This document shows, piece by piece, positions 26,901-35,201 of a stretch of 64,000 bases of DNA. The stretch comes from Dipteronia dyeriana. Taxonomy: Eukaryota > Streptophyta > Magnoliopsida > Sapindales > Sapindaceae. The translations under genes were made by a program, and so were the position numbers. The number at the start of each line of letters is the position of its first letter. Within the stretch, counting starts at the first letter, position 1. The stretch is taken from contig CM065299.1 in the NCBI GenBank assembly GCA_032871835.1, positions 28,165,074-28,229,073 of the forward strand, given 5' to 3'. The notes under the pieces were generated by a model. The model was not told the origin of the DNA. It saw only the letters and a list, made by a program, of their open reading frames with translations, and ran no database searches.

Positions 26901-29900
26901 ACAAAAAAAAAGATTATCATACTTGTCACAATTCAGTATATCCCAGTTAAAATCTCCAAAATGTACAAGTGCAGTAGATTTATCAACTATTTATTTTTCT
27001 TTATATAGGAAACAAATAACATATTTGCATGAAACAAAAGTTTTACCAGTTAACCAATAACTTTTTATAAAACAAAATCAATTCAAAATCTGACTAATAG
27101 TATAATTAAATAAGCATGCATTTCTAGATAAAAAGTATGTGCTACAGAATAATAAAGAAAAATAGTATGAACTAGTTGAGAACGAAAAGTACAAACCTGC
27201 AATACAGGGGTAAATTGATGTTCCTCCTTGATGACAAGAAAAAGCACTCTTGCCCATCTTTTTGCTTCAAATTCCCAAGAATCCAAGTCCTCGTCATCAT
27301 AAGTAACAAAACCATCATCCAAATGCAAATAACTTGTATAATTATTTGGGAAGACATAAAGACTCTTTAAGAGCAGCATCTGGGTTTTGCAGCAGTCAGC
27401 AAAATGCGGCTTACCACACCTTAACAGCCATTCCTGCACAACTGCTCTTAAGGAACCTAGAAGTTGATTTGGGAGAGAGAAAGAGATATAATAGTTATAA
27501 GTTATTTATTAAAGTTTTGTGAATTAACATACAAAAAATGAGGACTAATTTTTATTGATGGTTGTGGGGGGAAGAAGAGAGATCTTAGAGGATGATATGC
27601 AATGAGAACATCAACCAGACAACCATAAATATTGCAAATAATAATTGTTTGAACACAATTTTAGTTTTGTTGGCTTCTTCTTTATAAAGATTATTGGAGG
27701 CGGTTGTAAATTGATAGAGGGATTTCTTTCTGTTTGTGAGGTCTTTCTGTATAGGCCGGTCTTTTGGGTTATGTTTATTTGTTTGCTGCTGGCCCTGGCA
27801 GATCTTTCTATACTCCCCTTCTTCATACATGTTTTTAAACTATGAAGTTTTCAAGCTTGAAAAAAAAAAGGTAGTTTTTCTGGCATATAGTTACAATTGT
27901 TTATGCCTCCTTTTTCAGTAATCTATTACCACAAAAAACTGTGTCATAACTACACTACCAAACAGTCTATTACTTAGAAGCACTTTTACAATTGACAATC
28001 AAACAACCAATTATAAAACTTTAATTAAAAAGATGAACCAAACACACCCGTAGTCTCTACTGGCTATCATGGGATAAGGCTTAATCATGTAAGAACTCAG
28101 ATAAACCCTAAAACAAATAGAAGTAAGAGAAATTGTATTATTATAATTGTGATAGTAATAGAAAGAACACTTGAGCTCATTCAACAAGATGGCAGATTGC
28201 AAATATCAATTCTTAAAAAAGCTTGATAATTAAGGTTAAAAAAATTCGACATCAAGAGTTCATTTGTCGGCTAAATACAACCAAAAGCTGCATTAATGAA
28301 GCCACACCAAAGAAGGGTGCATAAATTTACGCAGGATAATTTTATGAATTTCAAAAAAGATGGGCGACTATAAAAATGAAATGGCCAATATGAAATAGAT
28401 TTTGTTAGAAGAAAGTTGGGGTACATACTACATAGTGTACCATACGTAGTTCACATACCACCATAATCAGTAAATTCTCGAGGTACTGCTGAAACGAAGT
28501 GCAAGAGTTTCTCGAGAGGCACATCAGACGCACACACCAAAGAAGCAGCAGCCTCCAGGACTTTCTCGCAAACTAGAAAACATAATTAAAGGTGTTACAA
28601 ATATTACGATCCAGATTTAAACGACAGCAGTGCAATTTTAGGCTTTTAAAGTAAACACTTCATAATCTAACCAGATTATGATTAGAGACCTCGAAGACGA
28701 TAATTAGGATTGAAATGTTGTTTGCTGCTCTCAATAACAAATCTTAAAACATCCAAGAGGTCTGATTTATCAGTGTGAGTAATTTTTTCAGGACAAGATT
28801 CCATCTGAACCATCTCCGCCAAAGCATCTCCACAGCTTTCTGCTTCACTGTCATTATGTTCTCCAACTCCAGAAGCAGCTGAAGAAATGCATTCAGCAAG
28901 GGCCATCAATCCAACTCTACCAAAAGACCGTTTAGCAACGGTTGCTAGATTGCTCAAAAATGCAATCTGTTTCCTGTAAATTGTAATCACATGATAATCC
29001 TTGCATATATCAGTAAATTCCAAACAGAAACAATAGTTCTTCAATTCAGAGCATTTCAACTGCTTCCAAAGTCTACATGTTCTGTCTTTATAGTTTTTAG
29101 TAACCACTAAACTCAAAAGTTTAAGTAATTAGGAAATGGTCCATTAATAGTGTTAAAGCACTCAAACAAACCTGCTCATATGCAAAACCAACAGGATTGC
29201 CATATGGCTCAAGCCCAAACATAAACACATAATTCATATATAAACACATGGGAAGACTCAAACACAAGCACTCCGGGTAAAACTAACTTCGTTACCTTTT
29301 TAATAATCACTAGAATCAAATGCATAACTTGTAGAATGGGCCAACAATAGTGAACAAAGTATATCACTACCCCTTAGAGAAGAAGGTAGAGTACTCATAC
29401 AAAATACAACATTTTCTTGGTTCTTTTATCTCGTGGTTATTTATATGATGAGATTTTTCAAGCACATGGCATACCTTCCATTCAGGAAACCTGCATATTG
29501 ATGTAAAAAGCGGCTAGCACCCTCAATAGTCCTCGAAGAATAAACTCCTTTTACACCTAACAACAACATAAACACATTTAAGGAATTAATTTTGCACATT
29601 GTTCTTTTCACTCATGAAATTAGCAGATAGTGAAAAAGAGGCACTTAATTATTTAACCAAAAAGTCACATTTAACAGCTTTGCATAGATTATAAAAAAAA
29701 TTGATAAACCTTAAACCGAAAACCTCGGAACTAGAAGGGCAGAAAATTCCAAGACGAAAATGAAATTAAACAAGAGACAAAGGTTAATTTCATCTCCTGT
29801 TAGAGTGACTGAAAAAATCATAGGGAAAAGCCTCAGTATTCTGTATGTATAATTTTTTTAAAAGGAAACAAAACAAAAAGTCATTTCAAAAGGAGAAAAT

Positions 29901-32900
29901 ACAAGAAACTTTTTATAAAAACAGTCTGACTAGAAATAAAATAAGCCTCTATGAATTTATGGACAAGCAGTCCACCTAGGCTATAAAAGAGCCATCAAAG
30001 ATGTGAATATGTGATCACAATAATGCGAATGTCCACATTTTTTTGCTACCAAAATGTGGTCATGAAAAGGTCGTGATCACAATAATCGGTGACAAGATCG
30101 TTCATGATCTGTAATGCGAATAATTACAACCATGAAAGTTTGCTTTCATAACTGATCATGGCATAAACACACACACGTAATTGTTATCAGGTGTGGATAA
30201 ATATATACAAACACAATACAGATTTTTTCTTTTAGTGAATTATGAATGTTGAAAGTTCACTAAAAGACAAAATCCGCAATGTGCTCACAAAGAATTACCC
30301 ACACCCGATAACCACTATTTACACACTCTCACACAGACACAAAAGAAGTTGTCTCCTATGATATAATACATAGTATCAACCATGCTTGAAGAGTGAATTT
30401 AGTATTTTGACATGTCAAAAAGAGAACAAACCAAAATCTTTATGGTGCACAGGGTCATTCAATCCTTCCATGAATGGACCAAGAACAAAGCTTTCCGGTA
30501 CAGATTTTGCACAATTCCCATGATCCTTCCATTCAATTCCCAAAAATGATTGCATGATCATGCACCTAACTGCATCCCACAGAAAACCAATGGGAAGAGA
30601 AAAAACAGATTATAACTGGTACGAATAATGATATTACATGGTCTACAGTTAATTGGCTTCTCAGATGAATAGAACGACTTAGTCTAATAAAACATTCAAC
30701 TAATAAATCATCTATACCTTGAGGATTACCATGACGAAAACCTTGTTCCCAAAGAATTGATAACCATTCAAAGATTTCATCTGACGTTTCCATCCGATTT
30801 CGATGAACTCCACTAATTGAGCATGGAAGGTTATCATTTGACTCACAAAATTGAAGTAATTTGCTTACCTGCATTAAACCATGAGTGTTTGGCAGATACA
30901 ATATGTGCATTGAGGATTCCAACTTTTATAAGAACATTATATGACACCTCAGTCACTTACCAAAACATACAAAGTGGTTTTCAACTGAGCATTTAATATA
31001 ACCTACTCAATCATATCTTAATATAAGATTCCTGAGACATCAATTGATTGGAGAAGATAATGTCATTACCTGGTGGTTCCAAGCAGCTTCTACAAGGTGG
31101 GTGCCATACTCCTCAAGCATTTCATATAGCAGTATGAATGCCTCCCACTGCTGTTGACCCCTCACATCAATTGAATTGCAAAGTTTTCCTACCCCCAATG
31201 ACCTGGCTTCCTTGGCAGCCCACAGTTCCCTTTTTGTCATACCATGAGGAGATGAATGCTTTTCTTGTGATTTCCTTTCTGAAACACCATAGTTGCATTG
31301 CCTTTCTCCATTTATCTGCAGCACTGTCTTCAATATATGTAATGACTGCTTCCTCACTAAGCCATCCTCGTCAACCTGAGAAGCCTCTATCAGAAAATTC
31401 TTTCTAAAATACAAACTAAAACAAAATCTATGAAACTGAAGTACTACAAATATTAGCATCTCAATGTGAATAAACGAAAATTAAGAAAGATATGTCTCAA
31501 ATACCAAGCCTCTTTTCATTTCAACCCAAAACTCTTTCTCAGTACTAACATCGAATTCTTCTGCTGTGTCATTCCTATCAGCAGTTTCAGATCCTTCTGA
31601 ATAAGAAAAGAAAGACAAATATAGAGAGAGCACACTATAGGCATCCCTTCTCTCCAATGGCCCAAGCGAAAATAGAGTTTTGCCGCAGCTCCAAATTCTC
31701 TTAAAGAAATGATTCCTGGAAGCCAACCAGATGCATTATATATTAGCAAAGTTACAAAAGAAAATAAGACGCATGAAGACATTGGTGAAAATAAATAAAA
31801 GACTCATGCAATCAGATGGCCGCATTGCATATGTATCTACCTAGAAAGCATATGAGTCCGCCCATCAATTGAGATTTCCAAAGAGTAACGAGAAACAAAT
31901 ACTTTGAAAATAATAGGGAGTAGATAGCCAATTGCACAAGATCGGTGTTCCAAACTTTGCAAAAGCAATCGCTCAGTCAAATCACACAAATCCCAAAGCA
32001 AACTAGTAGCAAACTTCTCCACATAATAACACCCATTTTCCAACACGGATTCTGAATTTGAAGCAGCTTGAAGACTTTGTAGAGCAGCATCCAGTATAAA
32101 AGTTAAAATATGGCATGACGTTGACAATGGAAATGACCTAGATAAAGACAGTATGTACTCTTTATCTGTATCTGAAGCATTTATCTGGTCATTTGAACCT
32201 TGGAAAGGTCGTGAACACCTACCCCATTCATTGACATCTGATCCTTTAAGTTTAAGCATACCCAGAGAAAGACCAACTGAACTTAACATAAAAGGCACCA
32301 AGGTTTCTTCCAAAACTCCCCAGGCATTAGTCTTGGTCACAACATCAAAAAATGATTCTGCAACCTAAGATCAAAACCATGCAATCAAACCAACAAAAAA
32401 AAAAAAAAAATTGGTAAGAAAAAGTAGATGCAGGCACTTCGTTAAAATATTAAATAGCCAACCACTCTACCTGGTTAAGCATTTCACGATCAAATGCATG
32501 CATCATCTTCATAAAAGGAATAAAAACTTTCCACATAAATGACTGAAAAGCAATATGATTAACCTCTGCAATGAGAAATTACACACCCCTTAGCGGATTC
32601 AGATTGAGATAGTTATGCTGACAACAATGGAAATGAACAATAAACTAAATTTGAATATGATAGTTAAACATAGGGGAACGGAAAGTATATATTAACAGAA
32701 CTTAATTGCAGCAACTTTTTGAACTCCAATGACTAGGTGTATGCTTACTTTTGATGGTATGAGGTCAGTAGGAGGGAAGCAATAAAGATGAAGGAAAAAA
32801 AGATTGATTTTTTTTTGGTTAAGTTATTGCAACAATCAAAAGTTTAAACGGTTAAGTAAACGACCAAACAATAGTATTTAAGCACTCTAATTCACCCACT

Positions 32901-34909
32901 ACTGTGCAAGTCCAATTTCCTAGCCACATGGCCCAAGCCCAAATACAAATTCAGATGCAGAACAAACACATAAAAAATATAAATGTAATCATATGGTGGG
33001 ACTTGAAATTAGATACTCCTAGTAAAATTCGCTTTGATACCATGTGAAGTTACCGCAAGACCCAAAAACTTAAGCAAATATGTAAAGCTCGAACAATAAT
33101 ACTTAAGTACCTTAATTAGATACTCTAGGATGTTTACAAAATTTGAATTCATGTTCTATCTTTATTTGGAGAAAGACTCTGATCTTCAGATTTAGGTAGA
33201 GGTAGTTAGAAGCTTAGTTGTGTATTTAAGTGTAATGTTCCAGCAGTAATTGAACAAGAAGAATTATGATTTCTTTCTTTCAAATAATTCTACACATTAA
33301 ATGAGAACTTATTCTTGAATCATTTAATTTTAGATGCATAAGTTCACATCAACCACTATATTCTCACATCACAAAGAGGAATATTCTAAAAAAATATCTA
33401 AATATCATTCAAAGATAGAAGAGAAACAGACGGAGAGAAAATAATTTAATTTCCACAATAATTCAGGTGTAAATAAGAAAAGAAAGAAAGGAAATCCTTT
33501 CTGATACCGGATTCAAGACCACAACTCACCACATTTTTTAAGAAGATGACAAAGTGTAGCTACCATTGATGCAATGTAGTCACACTGATCAGAATCCAAC
33601 TTCTCACCCTCCTTGATAGCATCCTATGTAAAACAACCAAACCCAAACCAGAGATGAAGACATAATCAATTGTCCAATTTTATTATACGTTATTTTAACC
33701 CAGAAATAACTATGCAAGTACAAGTTTTCAGTCTTCGGTCTTCCTCTGAATTTATTTTGAAAAACACCTCAATGAAAGCCTTAATATAAAGATATTAACA
33801 CTAAGAATATGGTTAATCTGTCCTGTTACTAATTCTGGCATTTCTCTAAGAGCACACCATAAACCCAATTCTTATATAGAGAAGTTATTCATATAACACT
33901 GGAACATAGATATTTGAGTTACTTATAGAAACATCTTAGTGAGAAGACAGCAAGCACCGAGAAACTTTTCCTATGATAAACTCAACTCAACTAAGCTAAA
34001 CGATTACCAATTAGTGTTCTTGATTCTAAGTTTTTTTCGTTACTGATTTTTGGTTTCTTTCATCAAACCAACAGCAAATGAGAATGAATCCCATACATTG
34101 AACACCTAATTTCAATCAGCAGCTTTTCAATGAGAAACCTTAAATATACCAAACACCTAAATTAAATGTCAATACTAGTGTTTTTTTCTTTTCTTTCTTT
34201 TTCAGTTTTTGTAAGAAACAAATTTCAGCAGTCCTTCTAGCAAATTTTCAGACGACCCAAGATACTCTGATGATCTAATCTCGTATTGAGCTTTTAAAGA
34301 TCATGTGACATTGATATATTAAGTATTAACAATTAATGATTCAAGTCTTCGAATGTGCTCAAGTAAAAGCTAAAATAAACTGAGTATCCAAGTTCTTCTC
34401 AGACATACAAGTTGAACTCTCATAACATGGATGTTATCTAGATTCAAAAGAAAGTGGGTTATTGATGGTTGACAGATATACCTTGTAGAAACTATAAATA
34501 AAACTATAAAGAAACTCATCAGTCACCTTAAACTAAGCCTAGAGCACTTGCGTCAAAGTATCAGCACTATGTTTCATCTATATTCCATTACTCTTTACTG
34601 CATTCTATAGCAACTTATAAAGTGAAGACATTTGCGTGAGGACTATCATATCATCAAGAAGCTCGTGAATTACCTCAATTAAGAAAAAATTGCGTTTTTT
34701 TTTTTTTGTTGTTGGAGAAGTCAAATAAGTACCTTGGTGAGACTCGGGAAAGTGTCAAGGAGAGAAGAGAAAAGAGCTGATGCACAAGAGTCAGTCGATG
34801 CCAAAATGCAATCCAACAATGCTGGCATGGCCGCTGGAGGGACTTGTTTAAAACTATTGGAGATTGAAAAGACTATAGAAGCCATCGATTTCGTTTCTGT
34901 TGAAGTCAT
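3018..34909 (-). CDS. TARBP1/Trm3-like tRNA/rRNA (SpoU family) 2'-O-methyltransferase, N-terminal ~1,528 residues, 28 exons, C-terminus outside window
   Basis: Exons, 5' to 3' on the minus strand: 34909-34733, 33623-33530, 32565-32471, 32364-31841, 31715-31505, 31375-31070, 30868-30718, 30569-30432, 29556-29475, 28973-28690, 28572-28459, 27456-27197, 26551-26303, 26186-26031, 24888-24751, 24641-24408, 24055-23937, 23474-23351, 22450-22289, 22186-22039, 21933-21833, 21160-20999, 14953-14906, 14066-13959, 13630-13556, 4146-4096, 3395-3252, 3148-3018. I placed each boundary by GT/AG sites. They join to 4,586 nt with consistent phases and no internal stop. Landmarks are [15 protein letters not shown] near the start, [63 protein letters not shown] and [10 protein letters not shown]. 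These match plant homologues such as Arabidopsis At4g17610 and the long helical (HEAT-like) N-terminal half of TARBP1/Trm3, which 2'-O-methylates G18 of tRNAs. The family is about 1,800 residues, so the catalytic SpoU domain must lie beyond coordinate 1, past the Copia element, or be lost. Start chosen: the first ATG at 34909 (a second in-frame ATG follows eight codons later). The family assignment is from recognition of conserved blocks, not a search. Confidence 0.9.
4225..4624 (+). mobile_element. 5'-truncated LINE (L1-type) 3' end
   Basis: The last ~75 codons of a plant LINE reverse transcriptase ORF read [11 protein letters not shown]...LVSLWAS...DWKIVVF and stop at about 4463. A T-rich 3' UTR follows (TGTAATTTCTATTTTTGTTTAG, then GGGTGGGACTACCGG), then AATAAAG and an (ATA)n tail. 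The WL.RNRVIFE...LWEEV...LASLWAS...DWK pattern is typical of the C-terminus of plant L1 ORF2. The start at about 4225 is approximate. It lies in the methyltransferase intron between exons 26 and 25, opposite to the gene. Confidence 0.75.
4571..4624. repeat. (TAA)n microsatellite, LINE tail
   Basis: A run of about 18 TAA/ATA triplets directly follows the LINE 3' end. LINE tails of simple repeats are common. The polyasparagine/polytyrosine readings across it are artefacts. Confidence 0.9.
5752..6386 (-). repeat. 3' LTR of the Gypsy-derived element
   Basis: It is 635 bp with TG...CA ends, colinear with 8546-9175. Shared blocks include AGACCACGATACTCTGGATC and GGACTCCTGGGCTTGGAA-like ends. Confidence 0.9.
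6387..8545 (-). pseudogene. Gag-leader-like coding remnant of the Gypsy-derived element, split by hAT
   Basis: Minus-strand reading gives a short hydrophilic, coiled-coil-like stretch just after the primer site ([14 protein letters not shown], later [13 protein letters not shown]). After the hAT gap it gives [19 protein letters not shown] and [10 protein letters not shown]. This resembles the spacer/gag N-terminal region of some plant Gypsy elements. A block of about 55 bp (AGTCGGCCTCTAATCCGTCG...) occurs twice, at about 6605-6660 and 6745-6800. A TAA follows the first coding stretch. There is no protease, RT or integrase. Confidence 0.55.
6834..8263. mobile_element. hAT-type non-autonomous DNA transposon, 1,430 bp
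   Basis: The termini CATAGTTGCCAGAAGC and GCTTTTGACAACTATG are inverted repeats with two mismatches. They are flanked by a perfect 8-bp duplication GTCTCGCC (6826-6833 and 8264-8271), as expected for hAT. The ends are GC-rich and full of short GGCG/CGCC palindromes (about 6850-6915 and 8105-8250), while the middle is AT-rich with an (AT)n run near 7640. I see no transposase. The readings inside it are not convincing genes. Confidence 0.88.
8546..9175 (-). repeat. 5' LTR of the Gypsy-derived element
   Basis: It is 630 bp, starts TGTCACGGGC and ends GCAGCCCGTGACA. On the minus strand the tRNA primer site follows its inner edge. Confidence 0.9.
9814..11211. promoter_or_regulatory. Divergent promoter region of the Harbinger element with tandem repeats
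   Basis: This 1.4-kb stretch separates the minus-strand transposase from the plus-strand Myb-like gene. It contains about 65-bp repeats with the core TTTTCTGAGTGAAGTGTGAA (two full copies and a partial one between 10030 and 10205). It also holds three larger units beginning TAATAAAATTAAATAG at about 10264, 10564 and 10924 (periods near 300 and 360 bp). A second copy of the transposase start (minus strand, [14 protein letters not shown], about 9967 down to 9926) lies just upstream of the real start. A TATA-like CTATATAAG is at about 11163. Confidence 0.65.
10261..11157. repeat. Three tandem repeats of 0.24-0.36 kb
   Basis: The units start at about 10261, 10561 and 10921. Each contains AGCATGTTGTGTACATGC, CTATTAAGTAGGACATG and GTTTGTTGTCCTTTGTAGCC. 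The middle unit is about 60 bp longer because the TGTGTACATGCTTTGAATAG block is itself duplicated. They lie in the control region of the Harbinger element. Confidence 0.85.
11212..12444 (+). pseudogene. Harbinger second ORF, Myb/SANT-like (NAM-associated C-terminal) protein, degenerate
   Basis: It begins MDNYYNY and hits TAG after seven codons. The Myb-like part reads [21 protein letters not shown], then a stop, then [29 protein letters not shown]. An intron is evident after FNAANN (GTAAGT at about 11699, acceptor near 11790). The next exon, [31 protein letters not shown], matches the region seen in these transposon proteins. A frameshift near 12228 follows [12 protein letters not shown], with a coiled-coil-like tail ([15 protein letters not shown]) in another frame. 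In intact elements the protein binds the element and helps the nuclease. Confidence 0.8.
12595..12629. repeat. (AT)n microsatellite
   Basis: A simple alternating AT run near the right end of the Harbinger element. Confidence 0.9.
12839..13095 (+). repeat. Two further tandem copies of the LINE 3' tail
   Basis: From 12839 the sequence resumes the LINE tail (GATTGGAAGACTGTTG...GTTCATTGTAATTTC...GGGTGGGGCTACTAG...AATAAAG). A GATGA-rich spacer at about 12976-12990 is followed by a third, internally shortened copy (about 12990-13095) ending in (GAT)n. The second copy begins at about 4625 and is cut by the Harbinger insertion, so the tail was already tandem before Harbinger arrived. Confidence 0.75.
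13720..13805. repeat. Interspersed repeat with GGCTCTAATACCGTGTTAAG core (copy 1)
   Basis: This block (TACCAAAAGCTTAAGTTTAT..., ...AATAGTATTTAAACTCTAA) recurs in diverged form at about 29110-29330 and 32830-33120, all within introns of the same gene. The TCTAATACC element resembles a primer-site motif, so these may be fragments of one LTR or TRIM family. The class is uncertain. Confidence 0.5.
14452..14537. repeat. Short inverted repeat (hairpin) in the intron between exons 24 and 23
   Basis: The left arm TGCAGTTTCATTGATTCC (from 14452) pairs with GGAATCAATGAAACCGCA (to 14537) across a 40-odd-nt loop. The loop also contains GATTCCAACCGGTTGG, which folds on itself. It could be a degenerate MITE. 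There is no known function. Confidence 0.6.
14575..14900. repeat. Cluster of (AT)n microsatellites
   Basis: There are three long alternating AT runs at about 14575-14599, 14740-14794 and 14855-14899. The last ends only a few bases from the donor site of the 48-nt exon at 14953-14906. Confidence 0.9.
15663..15862 (-). repeat. 3' LTR of the complete Copia element (200 bp)
   Basis: On the minus strand it runs TGTTAGAATATT...TTTGTTCA. It carries three copies of a 12-bp TAATTGATCC-type unit, where the other LTR has two. Confidence 0.95.
15870..20179 (-). pseudogene. Copia gag-pol polyprotein (gag, protease, integrase, RT, RNase H), broken
   Basis: The start [12 protein letters not shown] is at 20179. 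Gag includes [14 protein letters not shown] and [12 protein letters not shown] replaces a tryptophan after NALVQG (about 19916), and a frameshift follows RIEKQRV (about 19615). Protease: [11 protein letters not shown]. Pre-integrase: [10 protein letters not shown]. Integrase DDE: D in HSDVWGPS, D in RSDNGGEY, E in [11 protein letters not shown]. Reverse transcriptase: [19 protein letters not shown] and [12 protein letters not shown]. RNase [30 protein letters not shown] and [14 protein letters not shown]. Further frame breaks lie near 18100, 17100-17360, 16890 and 16160. All domains are present in Copia order, but no continuous frame remains. Confidence 0.93.
20668..20899 (-). repeat. 5' LTR of the complete Copia element (232 bp)
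   Basis: It is colinear with 15663-15862 but carries a 44-bp tandem duplication at its outer end. The block ending ATGATAATATTCTAACA occurs twice, at about 20812-20855 and 20856-20899. Confidence 0.95.
24965..25512 (+). repeat. Probable solo LTR in the methyltransferase intron between exons 15 and 14
   Basis: A segment with LTR anatomy: a TG start (TGTTGTGTTTTTTGGCTC), a TATA box (CTATAAATAGGG, about 25188-25199), a polyadenylation-like AATAAATTCTTTGTG (about 25400) and an end near ...CGAAAAACA. I could not find a convincing target duplication, so the boundaries are approximate. No internal retrotransposon genes adjoin it. Confidence 0.5.
29110..29330. repeat. Interspersed repeat, copy 2
   Basis: A diverged relative of 13720-13805 and 32830-33120, with matching pieces such as TTAAGTAATTAGGAAATGGTCC, GCCATATGGCTCAAGCCCAA and ATAAACACAT. 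It is intronic. Confidence 0.4.
30180..30328. mobile_element. Hairpin MITE-like inverted repeat
   Basis: Two arms of about 60 bp face each other: TTGTTATCAGGTGTGGATAA...CTTTTAGTGAA, and the reverse complement of TTCACTAAAAG...TTACCCACACCCGATAACCA. The loop is only about 15 bp. It lies in the intron between exons 9 and 8. Arm identity is high enough to see by eye, with scattered mismatches. Family and target duplication are not determined. Confidence 0.6.
32830..33120. repeat. Interspersed repeat, copy 3
   Basis: It contains TTTGATACCATGTGAAG, AAACTTAAGCAAATATGTAA and CACATGGCCCAAGCCCAAAT, matching parts of the copies at 13720 and 29110. It is in the intron between exons 3 and 2. Confidence 0.4.
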
Positions 34910-35201
34910 CTTCACTAAAACAACTCACAGAACTTGAAATGAACACCAACACTGTCAGATTTTTAATTTAAACGGCTTTTGAGTTTTGCTAAACCCTATT
35001 CTTTTTTGGGTTCAAACCTAAAAACCGGTTTGAACCGATTAAACCCCTATATAACTAAAAAAACCGGTTCCACTCACTAACAAGCTTTGTCGTTTTCAAT
35101 AACGCACAACACACACAGTAAGCAAAAACTGAAGAAAACTCGCTATCCGGTAAAGAACCACATTGCAGTCTCATCCAGTCATCCACCACCAAATAGCAAA
35201 T
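34910..35201. promoter_or_regulatory. 292-bp bidirectional promoter between the methyltransferase and UGLYAH genes
   Basis: The two start codons (34909 minus, 35202 plus) face away from each other across 292 bp, so the 5' UTRs and both core promoters must share this space. It contains an AAACCCTA telo-box (34991-34998) and a related TTAAACCCCTA (about 35038-35048). A TATA-like CTATATAAC (about 35047-35055) is correctly placed for UGLYAH. Near-palindromic AACCGGTTTGAACC elements also lie here. Telo-boxes are known from promoters of translation-related plant genes, which would suit a tRNA methyltransferase. That link is inference. Confidence 0.7.

Noticed and set aside
30566..30717. Extension of the exon at 30868-30718 through the following open frame
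   Set aside because: The family sequence continues as [14 protein letters not shown] in the exon at 30569-30432, and a GT donor at 30717 fits the phase.
21817..32368. Plus-strand open frames opposite the methyltransferase exons
   Set aside because: They mirror exons of the minus-strand gene (for example 26101-26310, 31138-31407, 32153-32368) and have no recognisable domains.
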